64,000 bases of DNA. Origin: Caulochytrium protostelioides (Eukaryota; Chytridiomycota; Caulochytriomycetes; Caulochytriales; Caulochytriaceae). Positions 23,845 through 34,235 of this stretch are shown in pieces (the stretch's first letter is position 1; each line of letters starts with the position of its first letter). The position numbers and the translations under genes are program-made. The stretch lies in the NCBI GenBank assembly GCA_003615045.1, contig ML014192.1:1-64000 (forward strand), read 5' to 3'. The notes under the pieces are model-generated. The model searched no databases. It had not been told where the DNA came from and worked only from the letters and a program-made list of their open reading frames with translations.

Positions 23845-24326
23845 GTTCTCTAAAAAAAGGTAAGGGATCGAGTCAATAAATAAGTATGATGAAGGAAGGT
23901 GTGGGAGAAACAAAGGCAGCGGTGAGCGCCACAGGACATGGAGACCAAGTAAGGGCGCGCCGTACGGCATGCCATGCACACATGTCTGGCGATGTGACGC
24001 CATAGAGCCATTCGCACTTGTCGTTGGGTCTGACTCGTCGTCATTGCATGCTTGGCGCCAGCTTGCGTGTTTGGCGAGCGAGGTCACGTCGCAACCATCG
24101 TACGCATCGCCGGGCAGAAGCGAATTCGGGGCATATCAGAAGGGGAGTCGGAACAGACAGCTGTTGGCGACGTCGCCATGTGTATCAAGCATCACCGTGC
24201 GGTATGCCAAGTGCCATGCAGAAGCCCACACCTCCCTGTCAGCATGGGGCGAGCTCAGCACAGGTCCATGCTGGGTCGTGACAACGGGGGAAGCGGTGTT
24301 CGGTGTCGATCGATTAACAAGCACAC
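23845..24326. other. Spacer downstream of PAM18
   Basis: No supported gene on either strand. It carries the 3' region of the leftward PAM18 gene. Confidence 0.45.
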
Positions 24327-24668
24327 TTAGAACCGCCGCGATTTCTCCAGTAAGTCCTTGGCTTCGTTAACCTTGCTGGCCAGGAAGGGCGTTCCCGAGC
24401 GATCGGGGTGGTTGGCCAACATGACCTGGCGGTGGGCCTCCTTCAGCTTCTGGGCCGAGACGGTTTCACGGACGCCGAGGATAAGGGCCGCCTCGCGACG
24501 GGACATCTTGGGCTCGAAGCCGCCGCGCAGGAACTTGCTGCCAGCCGAGAATCCCGTGATGGTGGCGACGTTGTTGGCAGCCTTGTGCGAGGCTGACGCG
24601 CGCAGCGCCGCGCGGCCCAGGTAGGCCAGGCCAGCCACGCCCACGCTGGCAGCAATCACGGTCGCCAT
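24327..24668 (-). CDS. PAM18: Mitochondrial import motor J-protein PAM18/TIM14
   Basis: Complete 113-residue single-exon gene. PAM18 (Tim14, DNAJC19 in animals) is an inner-membrane J-protein that stimulates the ATPase of mitochondrial Hsp70 in the TIM23 presequence-translocase motor. An N-terminal hydrophobic segment (residues 4-22) should anchor it. The family signature FEPKMSRREAALILGV runs from residue 51. The J-domain HPD motif is at 87-89 in MLANHPDRSG and is followed by KVNEAKDLLE. Length and layout match fungal Tim14 without its optional N-terminal extension. The start is the only suitable ATG. It lies head-to-head with the C9orf85-like gene, about 1.1 kb away. Confidence 0.95.
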   Translation of the reverse strand: MATVIAASVGVAGLAYLGRAALRASASHKAANNVATITGFSAGSKFLRGGFEPKMSRREAALILGVRETVSAQKLKEAHRQVMLANHPDRSGTPFLASKVNEAKDLLEKSRRF

Positions 24669-25756
24669 GTCAGCAGCTGGTAAGTAACAGTCGAACGGTA
24701 GACGTCTCGGCGATGAGTCGGGTATCGTGAATCAGAAAGAATCGAGCCGTCCGGGGCGTCCTGGGAATGGTGACAACGTGGCAGGCTTGGCAGGAGACAT
24801 CGCAGTGGCCATGCGTCTGGGCATCAGCAAGCGCACCGTCAGCAAGCTGCGGTGGCCATGTCTGCCTCAGCTGTGTTGCTGACATGCGTGGGCGGCTCGT
24901 GATGTCATCAAGTCCGCGCTCGCTGCGACGGCGACGCCATGCGACCCGCCAGCCATACCGGTAGCGGTCGTGGCATCGTGGAGACATTCCGCATGCCTGG
25001 CGCCTCCTTCCCGGTGCGGCTGCGCCATGCGGCGTTCGTTCCGTTCCGTTCTCGCCGAACGCCGCACGGAAGAGGGTCTATCGCAAGGTCTGTCGCGCGG
25101 TCGGCCCAGATGTGGCGTGGTCGTGTGGCGCAGCACCACCGGGACAGCGGTCGGAGATGGCGCCGGCTCGGCGGACCGCCCGGGGGTAGCCGCCAGGTGT
25201 TCGGTCCTGTGGGGCCGAAGACCGCCCAAACTCCGGACATTGCCGCCGCGACTGGCGTCAGGCAAGCTAGGGCAACGCCAGGCCCGACGAAGGCTAGACG
25301 AGGAAAGGCAAAGCAAGGCGAGACCAGCCGGTGATGCCAGCGGCTCCAGCAATGACGGGATCCTATCGCAGCGGCGGGTGTGCCACGCTGACGCAGCCAT
25401 GCCCACGGGCAGCACCATGGCAATGGCCGCATGCGCATCGGAGGGGTTGAGGCCACCACCTCGTTAGGCGTGATCGTTGCCCTCGTAAGTCACGACGTTG
25501 CCGACAGGGTGCCTCGCTTGCGTTGGGTCCTTCTTGGCCGTGCTATTCGACTGACTCGCTGGACCTGTCGTGACAAGCCCAACCTGGTCGCCTCTCAACG
25601 CTAGAACTCCGCTCGGCTCCTAGCATCGGACGGACCAGCCCCTGCTCCGCCATATCACGATACCACGCCCATCCGCCAATCAATATTACTCGGCCCATCC
25701 CCCGCTATCACATCACGTCTAGCTTGACAACGACCCCCTCCCCTTTCGCGTCCGCC
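24669..25756. other. Divergent spacer between PAM18 and the C9orf85-like gene
   Basis: No supported gene. It must hold the promoters of both outward-facing genes. No clear TATA or other element could be assigned. Confidence 0.45.
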
Positions 25757-26440
25757 ATGCCGACCAAGATCTCCTCAGCTCGCGGCAGCGGCGACAAGCG
25801 GTCGCGCGCGCCGAAGCACCAAAACCGCACGGCCTGGGCGCCGAACAAGCACTCGACGAAGGCGCTGGCGCTGGCGGCGCTGCCGACGTACAGCGTGTGC
25901 CCGCGGTGCCGCGACCAAATCGAGTGGCGCAAGCGCATGGGCCAGTACAAGCCGCTCACGGTGGCCAAGAAGTGCACGAGTTGCCTGCAGAAGCGCATCA
26001 CGACGGCGTACCATACGCTGTGCATGCCGTGCGCGAAGGAGCGCCGCGTGTGCGCGAAATGCGCCGAGTCCTCGCACGGCCACACCGACGCGCCCAAGTC
26101 GCAGCAGGAGCTCAGCCGCGAGGAGCAGGACGAGGCCGACCAACTCGATCTCCTCACCGAGCGCCAGCGGCGGACTTACCTGCGCCGCATGGACGCGGGG
26201 CAGGTCACCGAGGCCCGTGAGGAGCTGGCCAAGATCTTGGCAAAGCTGGCGCTCGATGAATCAGACTTTAGCTCCGATGAGGACTCCGAAGACGAGTCGG
26301 GAGACGACAAGAACAGGACCGAAAACGGCGATCATGACGAAGCCTCGGATCACGATGACAGCGAAGACGATGCTTCTTCATCATCTGAAGCGGAGGCCGA
26401 CGCGGTCAAGGTGAAGGCCGAGGACGGCAAATCGGCTTAA
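25757..26440 (+). CDS. C9orf85-like DUF2039 zinc-binding protein
   Basis: A 227-residue protein with a conserved N-terminal region and an acidic tail. The start at 25757 is the first ATG; the frame is open for eleven codons before it but without an ATG. Family hallmarks are the early KHQNRTAWAPNK motif, CPRCRDQIEWRKRMGQYKPL, then KKCTSCLQKRI and CMPCAKERRVCAKC. These four CxxC pairs should bind zinc. Residues after about 160 are Asp/Glu/Ser-rich and likely disordered, a tail that human C9orf85 lacks in this form. The family is conserved across eukaryotes and its molecular function is not established. It converges on the bZIP gene with 398 bp between the stops. Confidence 0.88.
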   Translation: MPTKISSARGSGDKRSRAPKHQNRTAWAPNKHSTKALALAALPTYSVCPRCRDQIEWRKRMGQYKPLTVAKKCTSCLQKRITTAYHTLCMPCAKERRVCAKCAESSHGHTDAPKSQQELSREEQDEADQLDLLTERQRRTYLRRMDAGQVTEAREELAKILAKLALDESDFSSDEDSEDESGDDKNRTENGDHDEASDHDDSEDDASSSSEAEADAVKVKAEDGKSA

Positions 26441-26838
26441 ATGATGTGTCCACCACTCGGCCTTTTTATTCTCTCTATTTAATGACACCTAGTATTTATG
26501 AGTTCATTCTTTGGCTGGTTTGACGATCCATGGATGATGTTTATCAAGATGCATATAGGCCATTTACAACAATGTACAAGGGATGAGTGTGATGCCACTC
26601 AATGGATTGGGCGTCACGCGTCGGGCTGCCCCAGAGGGAAGCCGCCATAAGAATGACAGCAGGAGAGAGCGTATTAACAGAACGGAAACGATGCGACTGG
26701 CACGGTTCGCTCTTGTCCATCGCGCCGTATCGAAGAAACCCGTTGATCTAGGGAGAATAAAAGTATCACGCAAATGATGCTTGTTGAGCCAACACCCTCG
26801 GCCTCGGTGGACGAGGGCAGGGTGACGAGACCCAAGGC
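26441..26838. other. Convergent spacer
   Basis: 3' regions of the converging C9orf85-like and bZIP genes. No gene seen. Confidence 0.45.
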
Positions 26839-28230
26839 CTAGGACCACATGGGCCCATCCGTAATGACGAAGACGGGCTGGGTGGACTCGGGGACCTTCG
26901 TGGTACGCAGCGCTTCTTCGGCCACCACGACGGCCTCTACTTCACCCAGTGCCGCGAGCAAGTCCTTGACCCGCGACTTGAGGCCCGTATTGCACTCAAT
27001 GAGCTGCTGGGTCTCCTGCTCGAGCTGGGCGAGGTGCTGCCGCCGGCGCTTGCGCGAGGCATCGGCGGCCTCGCGATTACGCATCATGCGCACATACTTC
27101 TTACGGCCTTGAGGCGTGGTCAGGTCGAAGCTCGGCGTCGAGCTGCCGAACGGGCTGCCGACGGGCGTGTCCATGCCAGACATCGACGACGCGAGGCTCG
27201 GCGCGGCCGAGGCCGGGCGCGGTGGGCCCAGCGACGGGATCCCGGGCACGCGCGGACTCGACGTCGTGGTCGATGGACTGTCCAACCCGAGGCTCTGCTG
27301 GGCTGCAAAGTCGATCAAACTCGCGAGGCGGCTGTGCATCGGGAATGGCTCGAGGAGGCCCGTGCTGCCGCCGGTACCGAGCGGCGTCTGGCTGCGGGAG
27401 GCCGCGCCCCTCTTCTGGGCGTCGAGGGCGGCCTGCGCCGCGCGGATCGTGAGCGGCGGCGGCGGCGCATGCAGCATCTCGGGCGTCTGCATGAACGCGC
27501 TCTGCGACAGCTCGGGCGCGTCGCCGTGGACGCTGCCGTTGCGGCCGAGCGTGTCGACCTTATCGGACGGGTGGTTCGCCAGCATCGGCGTCGGCATCGG
27601 TGTCGGCATCGACATCGGCATCGGCGTTGGCGTCGATGTTGGCGTCGGGTGGCCCGTGAGCAGATCGAACGAGGCGACAAAGTCCAGGGCGCTCCCGATG
27701 CCCGGCGCGCCGTGGGCCTCGTGCGGCGAAGCATGCACCATCACCGGCCCGGCGGTCGCAGCGCGCGGCATCGCCAGCACGTCGCTCAATTCCATCATTG
27801 GGCTCTGCATGAGCTCGCGCGTCATCCAGTCGGGCGTATGCGCCGGCGGCACCGCGGGCGACATGAACATCCCGCTCGTGCGGTCAAGCATGAACCCGGC
27901 ATGACCCACTGCACCTGCAGCAGCAGCAGCGACGGCATCCTCGCTGGCCAGGGCCATCCCACCGAACGACGACTGGGATGCGGAGGGGATGCCCGGGATC
28001 GCGCTGAGCATCGGCGTCTGGAACATGGCGAGGTCGCTGAAGTGGGCGGGGATGAGCGGCGTGGAGAGGGGCGTGGACATGGAGGTGGAAAGAGGCGCCA
28101 TGGACGGCACCGGCGTGCCAGTGGGCGCGGCGCCGTAGGGCGTGTGGCCAGCGGCGGCCATGAACGCCAGGAACTCGGCGTCGGCAGATGTCGGGGCCAT
28201 CATCGCCGCCGAGGCCGCGGGCGACTGCAT
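26839..28230 (-). CDS. bZIP transcription factor
   Basis: A 463-residue DNA-binding regulator, single exon. The bZIP is near the C-terminus: basic region KKYVRMMRNREAADASRKRR (the invariant Asn is about residue 385), followed by a leucine zipper LAQLEQETQQLIECNTGLK. The N-terminal about 370 residues are Ala/Pro/Ser/Thr-rich with a Met-Pro-Thr repeat (PTPTSTPTPMPMSMP), typical of a disordered activation region. The start at 28230 (MQSPAASAAMM) is the first ATG in the frame; the frame stays open upstream without an ATG and includes a (CGT)n-type run, so that part is probably 5' UTR. Target genes cannot be inferred. The basic region NREAADASR is of the ATF/CREB-like broad class and not the Yap class. 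Confidence 0.88.
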   Translation of the reverse strand: MQSPAASAAMMAPTSADAEFLAFMAAAGHTPYGAAPTGTPVPSMAPLSTSMSTPLSTPLIPAHFSDLAMFQTPMLSAIPGIPSASQSSFGGMALASEDAVAAAAAGAVGHAGFMLDRTSGMFMSPAVPPAHTPDWMTRELMQSPMMELSDVLAMPRAATAGPVMVHASPHEAHGAPGIGSALDFVASFDLLTGHPTPTSTPTPMPMSMPTPMPTPMLANHPSDKVDTLGRNGSVHGDAPELSQSAFMQTPEMLHAPPPPLTIRAAQAALDAQKRGAASRSQTPLGTGGSTGLLEPFPMHSRLASLIDFAAQQSLGLDSPSTTTSSPRVPGIPSLGPPRPASAAPSLASSMSGMDTPVGSPFGSSTPSFDLTTPQGRKKYVRMMRNREAADASRKRRRQHLAQLEQETQQLIECNTGLKSRVKDLLAALGEVEAVVVAEEALRTTKVPESTQPVFVITDGPMWS

Positions 28231-29951
28231 GGTGCAAGCCACGAAAGCAGAAGGGGGATCGAGACGAAAACGACGACGACGACGACGGCCGCGGCGAGAG
28301 ATCGCCCACGATGGGACGGTGGATGCCGGTGCAGGATCACGGCACGAGCGGAAAGAAAGAGGGTCTGAAGTCCAGGTCAGGGGAGGAGGCGGGAGCGACG
28401 ACAAACGACTGTGATCAGCGTAAACGGCAAGCGGACGTCCACGCCGAGAGAGAAGACGAGTCCGTTTGGGAAAAAATGGGTCCCGTAGATGAAGGCGACG
28501 CTGGTCGCACGTTGGGCAATGGGAGATGGAACCGGCAACGATACGGACTCGTCAAGGTCTAGGCGATGCGGGTGAGCTTGTCAACGCAACAGATATCTGG
28601 GATGTACGTATGTTCCGCCACCAGCATTTGCGTTGGGCGACTGCCGGCGGCCGTGAGATGCCCATCTCGCTGGATCACGCGGAATGCATGGGCATATATC
28701 GACCTGGACCGGGTATCAAGCGAAGGCCATCGAGCGTATGGCATAATGCACGGCCAAAGGCCGGAGGGTAACATGAAACGAGCGCGGATGCGCCTTTGCA
28801 TCATGTTGTCCCGGCGCAGCGACCAGAGAAAAGCGTACCGACCGAGCGAACGTCTTTCGGCGGGGCCGCGCGAGGGCGGGGTCCGCCTTTTCAGACCGAA
28901 AGCCAGCGTTCATACCTATGTCGCCGTCGATCGCCGTGTCCATGTCTGCGCTTGTGTCCGTAGAGCGGGCGCCGTGCCGGCCTGCGCCGACGGTATACCG
29001 CATGCAGGACGGAAGGCCTGGATTCCTGAAACAGGCACCACGCCTGGGCCGCCGCCGCCGCCGCCGCGTCTCGCTGCCGATTCGCATGCGCCATTTTCTG
29101 CAGGTGGGGCCGCAGTGCCGCGACCGCTGCCCCAGCGCCACGGCGATTTTTCCCGGAAAAATGGAGAGCGAGGCGCGGCGTCGCCGATCGTCGCCGGCTC
29201 TTGCCAAAACGCGACGCCATTGGACGATTCTGCCGTTACGATCGGGTGAAGCGACGCCCATCAGCCCGCGCCCGGCGGGATACTGTGCTGCCCGGCTCGG
29301 TCGGCGCCATCCGGGCGACTTTTGCCGGCGGAGCCAGGCCAGGCCGTTTCGGAGGCGAGGATCGGCCCGATGCGCCACAGCACACGGCGAGCGACTGGGG
29401 GAAGACCCTTTTCCGCCGAGAAAAAGGCGACGAGCTCTTCGCACCGCGCGTCCTGCCTGCCAGAACGCCGATGGATCGGGCAACGCCGGGACCTCACCGC
29501 GGCCCACTCACCGCGGTCGCGACGCCAATGAATGGGATCCTGTGTGTTCCTGTCGCCAATCTGGCCAGTAACGCCAATTGCGCAGCAGCCGTCTCAAGGG
29601 CCGTGGGGCATGCCCGGACTAGCACGGCGTGGCCAACGCCATGCTGGCGACGTCTCGTTGCCGTTAGGGCCCGTTCCTCTTCCAAATCCCTTGGTATGAC
29701 TAGCAAAGGCTCATTCATCTGGTGCTTCCTCGCACAACGAGGCGAACGGGACCTTCCAAGGTGGACGATGGCAGCATTTCCGCAGGAGATGATACATGCA
29801 AACCGGCAAAATCAAAAGAAAAAGTAGTCAAGAAAAATGGGGGATCCGGCGAGGATGATCTCAATAACAACAAGGGTGGAGGTCGATGCAGAGAAGGCCG
29901 GGAGGATGGACCATGGGGCGGCCCGCATGATAAACAGCATTAGGTCGCCGC
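28231..29951. other. Spacer between bZIP and SRP68 genes
   Basis: GC-rich, with overlapping long ORFs in several frames but no recognisable domain. It includes the bZIP promoter and the SRP68 3' region. Confidence 0.4.
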
Positions 29952-32516
29952 TTAGAAGAGCTTGGACAGAAAGCCGCCAACGATGCCCGTGGCGCGGCCC
30001 GCGGCCGAGGACGCCGTGGTCGACGGCGGCGACGGCGTAGCGCGGCGGGACGCCGCCGGCGGCACCACCGCATCGCTCCATACGGCTCCGACATCCCCGC
30101 CCGCCGCATCGGGCGTGTCGCCGTCCGCCAGCCGCTGCAGATGCGCGACGGGGTACGTGAGCCGCCCGTACGCCAAATCAAAAAAGAGCGGCTTAGACGG
30201 CATGAACTGCAGCTTCGGCGGGAAGGGCACGAGGTTCTTGGGCGTGAGCGGGAAGTTGGGGTCGCTGAGGTGGTCGATCAGATACGGCCCCGCGGGGGCG
30301 TCGAAGGGGACGCCGTCGCGAGCGACGCGCGACCCGTCCGAGGGGCGGCGGCCGCGGCCGCGACCGGGCGGGGCAGCCGACGCGGCGGGGACCGTCTCTG
30401 AAGCCGTGCCCGAGCCCAGACTCATGCGTGCGAGCTCCTGCGCGAGCTGAGCAAAGCGCCCAACGCGCTTCTTGCGGCGCTCCAGGCCCGTCGCGGCCGG
30501 CGACGGACGTCCCATGCGGGCGATCTTTTGGGCGGCACGGCGGCTCGCGCGCCGCTGCTGGGCGCGGAGCGCATACCACGCGTAGAGCCGCTGGGCCTTC
30601 TGGACATCGACGACCATCCGGCGCAGCTGCCGCGAGAGCGCGCGGTACTGGCGCTGGTCGACCGGCCCGCCCGGGCGGCTGAGCTGTGGGTCGAGCGCGG
30701 CAAAGAAGAACGTCTGCGGCTTCGTCGGGCTACCCGGCGGCGCCGCCCGGGCCGGGGCATTGGCGGCCTTGGAGAATTTGCGGTCCAGCGAGTGCTGGAC
30801 CATCTGCGCGGCCTCGATATGCGTCCACGCGCGGCCGACGAGATGGAAGGCATCGTTGTAACGGCGCTCCTGGGCCAGCAGATCGGCGAGCGTCAGGCAC
30901 CGCGTGCCGCGGCAGAGGTCGAGCGCGAGCGCACTCAGGTCCGCGAGGAACGGGTGGTCCTGCCAGTCGGGCAGACGTGTGCGCTCCGTCAGGTGGTTGA
31001 TGCATGCATCGTAGAGCCGCACCATGCCCGTCAGCGTCGTGACGGCGGCCGCGTGGGAGAGCGGGTGGGACGCCCGTGTCGCGGTCGACGGCGCCCCGGG
31101 CGCCGCCATCGCGCGGTGGCGGCGGCGGGGTCCATGGCCGCGGCGCAGATGACGCTTCATCGCCGCGAGCAGGCCCCGCGTCTTGATGAGTTCCAGATCG
31201 GTGCGCAACAGCGAGACTTTCAGATAGACGGTTTTGGCCGCGGCGACGGCGCGCTCGGAAGCCGTCGTCTTGATGCCCGAGCCGGAAGCCGCGATCTCCA
31301 TCTCCTGGCGGGCGAGCTCGCAGGCTTCCCACAGACTCGCGAGCGTCGTGTCGAGCGCTTGCTGCCGTTGGAGCGGCGACTTGAACGCTGATTTGATGGC
31401 AAACCGTGGAACCGTCACGTCAGCTTTCTGGACAATCTCGACAAGGGTCGCGTTGTCGCAAGGCACAGCCTCGCCGCGGAAGTGGACGGTTGGCTTGGCG
31501 GCCTTCTTTTTGGCGGCCTTCTTGGGTCCGAGGGCCGCGAGCTTCTGGCGTTGCTTGACCGCAGCTGCGGCGTTGGCGAGCAGGTGCTGCGTCGTAACCT
31601 GGGGCAGGCCGAGCTTAAAGCAGCAGTAGCGCAGATTGGGCTCGATCGACGCGAGGAACTGCGCGATCGTCATCGCGTACGTGCGCGACCGATGCGCGAG
31701 CTTGCCATACAGCCGGCACGCGCGCGTGAACCACTGCCGCGCGTGTTCGAACCGTCGGCACTCAAAGGAGTAGAACCCCTGCATAACGGCGTGGTACGCG
31801 CGGGCGTCCGAGCGCAGGCACGCGTTGTAGCGGTCGACGCGCTCCGCATACCGCACGAGCGCGTTTGCCCGCCGCACGGCGCGACGCCACGACTTCTTGA
31901 CGAGCCGCGGCGACACGGGCTCGCCGGCCGCCGCCGCAGCGCTCGCCCGCAGCCCGAAGGCCGCCGCCCAGCTGCGCTCCACGTCCAGGATCAGCAGCGC
32001 CACGACCGACGGCGCCTCCGGCATGGCGGCCGTGGCGGCCGCCGCGGCCGCGGCCGCCGCGCCAGGCACGGGGTGCGAGCGCCGTCGCTGGATGGCGGTC
32101 GCGCACGGGATCGTGTCGACGGCATGGACGCCGGTGCGCGCGCGCAGCTTGCGCAGCTTGTTCGAGCAGTAGGTGCGGTACCGCGCGTAGTCGTGGTGGG
32201 GCACGCCGTGGGCCAGACGAGCGGCCTGAACGTAGTCGAGCACGCGCGTGCGCTTCGTCCGGGCCCGCGAGGTCTTGATCGGAGGCGGCGCGGCCCGACG
32301 CGCCGCAGCGCGCGATTTCTCGGTGGCCGCCGCCGTCGCTGCCGCCGTCGCTGCCGCAGTCTTGGCCGCCGCGCGGCGCGGCGCTTTGGTCGCCCCAGGC
32401 GTTCGGGCCATCGTTCGGGCTGCCGGTCGCGGTGGTCGCGATGGGATGCGAAGGAGGGGTCGATGGGACAGCGTAGTGCCGCCGGGCTTGCGGATCGATG
32501 GCAATCCCGTCTTCAT
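29952..32516 (-). CDS. SRP68: Signal recognition particle subunit SRP68
   Basis: Cytosolic subunit that forms a heterodimer with SRP72 and binds SRP RNA for co-translational targeting to the ER. The RNA-binding region is clear: RARTKRTRVLDYVQAARLAH, then GVPHHDYARYRTYCSNKLRK, then LLILDVERSWAAAF and the helical repeats with RTYAMTIAQFLASIEPNLRYC. The C-terminus ends GIVGGFLSKLF, as in other SRP68 proteins. The start is uncertain: ATG at 32516 gives 854 residues. A later ATG at 32411 (MARTPGATKAP, A at -3) gives 819 and is more likely to be the translated one. Fungal SRP68 is usually near 600 residues. The excess lies in Ala/Arg-rich inserts, including a KTAAATAAATAAATEK segment and an Ala run near residue 165. 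It shares a 660-bp divergent spacer with the RPAIN gene. Confidence 0.9.
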   Translation of the reverse strand: MKTGLPSIRKPGGTTLSHRPLLRIPSRPPRPAARTMARTPGATKAPRRAAAKTAAATAAATAAATEKSRAAARRAAPPPIKTSRARTKRTRVLDYVQAARLAHGVPHHDYARYRTYCSNKLRKLRARTGVHAVDTIPCATAIQRRRSHPVPGAAAAAAAAATAAMPEAPSVVALLILDVERSWAAAFGLRASAAAAAGEPVSPRLVKKSWRRAVRRANALVRYAERVDRYNACLRSDARAYHAVMQGFYSFECRRFEHARQWFTRACRLYGKLAHRSRTYAMTIAQFLASIEPNLRYCCFKLGLPQVTTQHLLANAAAAVKQRQKLAALGPKKAAKKKAAKPTVHFRGEAVPCDNATLVEIVQKADVTVPRFAIKSAFKSPLQRQQALDTTLASLWEACELARQEMEIAASGSGIKTTASERAVAAAKTVYLKVSLLRTDLELIKTRGLLAAMKRHLRRGHGPRRRHRAMAAPGAPSTATRASHPLSHAAAVTTLTGMVRLYDACINHLTERTRLPDWQDHPFLADLSALALDLCRGTRCLTLADLLAQERRYNDAFHLVGRAWTHIEAAQMVQHSLDRKFSKAANAPARAAPPGSPTKPQTFFFAALDPQLSRPGGPVDQRQYRALSRQLRRMVVDVQKAQRLYAWYALRAQQRRASRRAAQKIARMGRPSPAATGLERRKKRVGRFAQLAQELARMSLGSGTASETVPAASAAPPGRGRGRRPSDGSRVARDGVPFDAPAGPYLIDHLSDPNFPLTPKNLVPFPPKLQFMPSKPLFFDLAYGRLTYPVAHLQRLADGDTPDAAGGDVGAVWSDAVVPPAASRRATPSPPSTTASSAAGRATGIVGGFLSKLF

Positions 32517-33176
32517 GCGGCACGCGTGCACGTTCTCGTGGTACGCATGCCCGACCGAGCGATCGTGGGACCGACGCGGTATGATCCGCCGAGCCTGCTG
32601 TGCGACGCCATCGCTGCGGGACGACCGTTTATCATGTGGGTGTGACGTTCGCTAGCAGCGAGGGGCCGATGCCCGTTCGGGCCGTCCTTTCTCGTGGTCG
32701 CCCCGGCGGTGCGCCTCGTCAGCGAGAAAGGGAAAGGACCCCTTCCTGGGCGGGCTCCGCCCCAGCGGCCTCAGTGTTGGCGCATCCCGCTCGGGCTCGC
32801 CTCTCGCTCGAAGCAAGGCGCCGCTTCTGCAGACATCGGCTCCGCTGGGTGAAGCCGCCAAGGCCGGCCGCGGGGGTGGCTGGCCCGCCGTCCACGTGCA
32901 TCCCATGCAGAGAGTGCCTTGGCGCACGTCCCGCCAAGCGCCTGGCCGGCGACGGATCCCGCACCCGAAAGCAACCAAGACGGCGAGCGCCGCGCGCTAG
33001 GGTCGCTAGGGCCGGCCGATCCCGCCGCGGTCCAGCGGCGAACGAGCGTCCGAACCACCTGCCGATCTCCTTCTGACGCCACCGCCACCGCTCGCACCGT
33101 TGATCAGGTGGATTGCCGCGCCGCCGGCCGCGCTTGCTGCGCCAGCCTTCCTCGACGCCCGATACACATCGCGACC
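32517..33176. other. Divergent spacer between SRP68 and RPAIN
   Basis: 660 bp between outward-facing starts, so a shared or bidirectional promoter is likely. No element could be assigned. Confidence 0.4.
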
Positions 33177-33962
33177 ATGCCGGCTCCCGACCGGACGCCC
33201 GTCAAGCCGTGGGGTCCCGGTCGCCCGGCGCCACGGACCCCGGCCGCCGTCGCCGCCGCCGCCGCCGCGGATCCGGCGACCACCGACGCCGCAGACCCGG
33301 CGGCGGCGGCACCGCCGGCCCACGGCGCCGCCGCGGCCTGGCGCGACCGTGTGCGCAGCGACTACCGCGAGCGGGTCCGCAGCTCCCGTGCTCAGCAGAT
33401 CCAGTCGCGGCGGCAGATCGGCGCCGCGTTCCGGGGTCCCGCCGCCGACGCCGGTCCCGCCGGTTCCGCCGCCGAGGCCCTCGCCATCCCCGACGCCGCC
33501 GCGCCGCGCGCGCACGAGCAGGCGGCCGACGACGCGCTGCGCCGCATGATGGAGGCCGAGCTCCGCGCCGTGCTGGCGGACGCCCAGGCCAGGGGCACGC
33601 TGTCCCTCGACGAGGCAATGATGATGGAGCACGAGCTGCGGGCCGAGACGGCCGCGTTCTGGGAGGAGGAGCCGCCCATGCCCGACGACGCCGTCGCGGC
33701 AGGCGCCACGGGCGCTGCGGGCGACGTCGTTGCGCCCGAGGAAACCGTGTGTATGTGCTGTGGCCGCGGGTTTTTGCGGGTCCGGTATCCCCTCCCAACG
33801 CCCCCGTCGTCGTCGCACGGCGCCGCATCCGCCAGCGACCCGGCGCCGTCGAATCGGATGATCGAGTGCGATGCGTGCCCAATGCGCATCACAATCCCGC
33901 CCCATGGCACGCTGTATGCGACCTTGGCCGACATGGATGACCGCATCCGGCAGCATACGTAA
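33177..33962 (+). CDS. RPAIN: RPA-interacting protein (RPAIN/RIP-like)
   Basis: A 261-residue protein. RPAIN is an importin adaptor that carries replication protein A into the nucleus. The N-terminal family helix is WRDRVRSDYRERVRSSRAQQ (from residue 55), and it is followed by an acidic helical middle region (LRRMMEAELRAVL, MMMEHELRAE). A C-terminal zinc-binding module uses Cys192/Cys195 (CMCCGRGFL) and Cys231/Cys234 (CDACPMRITIP), ending DRIRQHT. The start at 33177 has A at -3 and comes before a Pro/Ala-rich lead. Compared with human RPAIN, the segment between the two Cys pairs is longer (35 residues) and the protein ends earlier, so the last zinc ligands of the human form are missing. The family assignment comes from the helix plus the zinc module and is good but not certain. 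Confidence 0.75.
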   Translation: MPAPDRTPVKPWGPGRPAPRTPAAVAAAAAADPATTDAADPAAAAPPAHGAAAAWRDRVRSDYRERVRSSRAQQIQSRRQIGAAFRGPAADAGPAGSAAEALAIPDAAAPRAHEQAADDALRRMMEAELRAVLADAQARGTLSLDEAMMMEHELRAETAAFWEEEPPMPDDAVAAGATGAAGDVVAPEETVCMCCGRGFLRVRYPLPTPPSSSHGAASASDPAPSNRMIECDACPMRITIPPHGTLYATLADMDDRIRQHT

Positions 33963-34235
33963 GTGGCGTCCTCACCGGTTAGCGTTACAAGATGCGGTAT
34001 AACAGATCGTGCCGTGCCATACCATGCCATGAAGAGTCTCATCGTTTCCGTGCACAGGCAAAACTCACTTTTCTGACTCTATCGTTCCTGCATTTGTGAT
34101 CATGACCTTAGTGCCGGATGTGCCGGGCTGATTGGATTCATATATGATGCCTCCATGGGGCTGATTATGATGTGCAGTGCCTGCGACTTTTTCGCCGGAT
34201 GGTAGAGAGAGGAAGAAACAATGAAGATTTGATGT
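33963..34235. other. Spacer downstream of RPAIN
   Basis: About 270 bp, AT-richer than the surroundings; nothing recognised. Confidence 0.4.

Noticed and set aside
27034-28368. 444-codon plus-strand ORF opposite the bZIP gene
   Set aside because: Shadow of the bZIP coding strand; Arg/His-rich; the minus-strand frame has a clear bZIP domain.
31482-32645. 387-codon plus-strand ORF opposite SRP68
   Set aside because: Antisense shadow of a confidently assigned gene.
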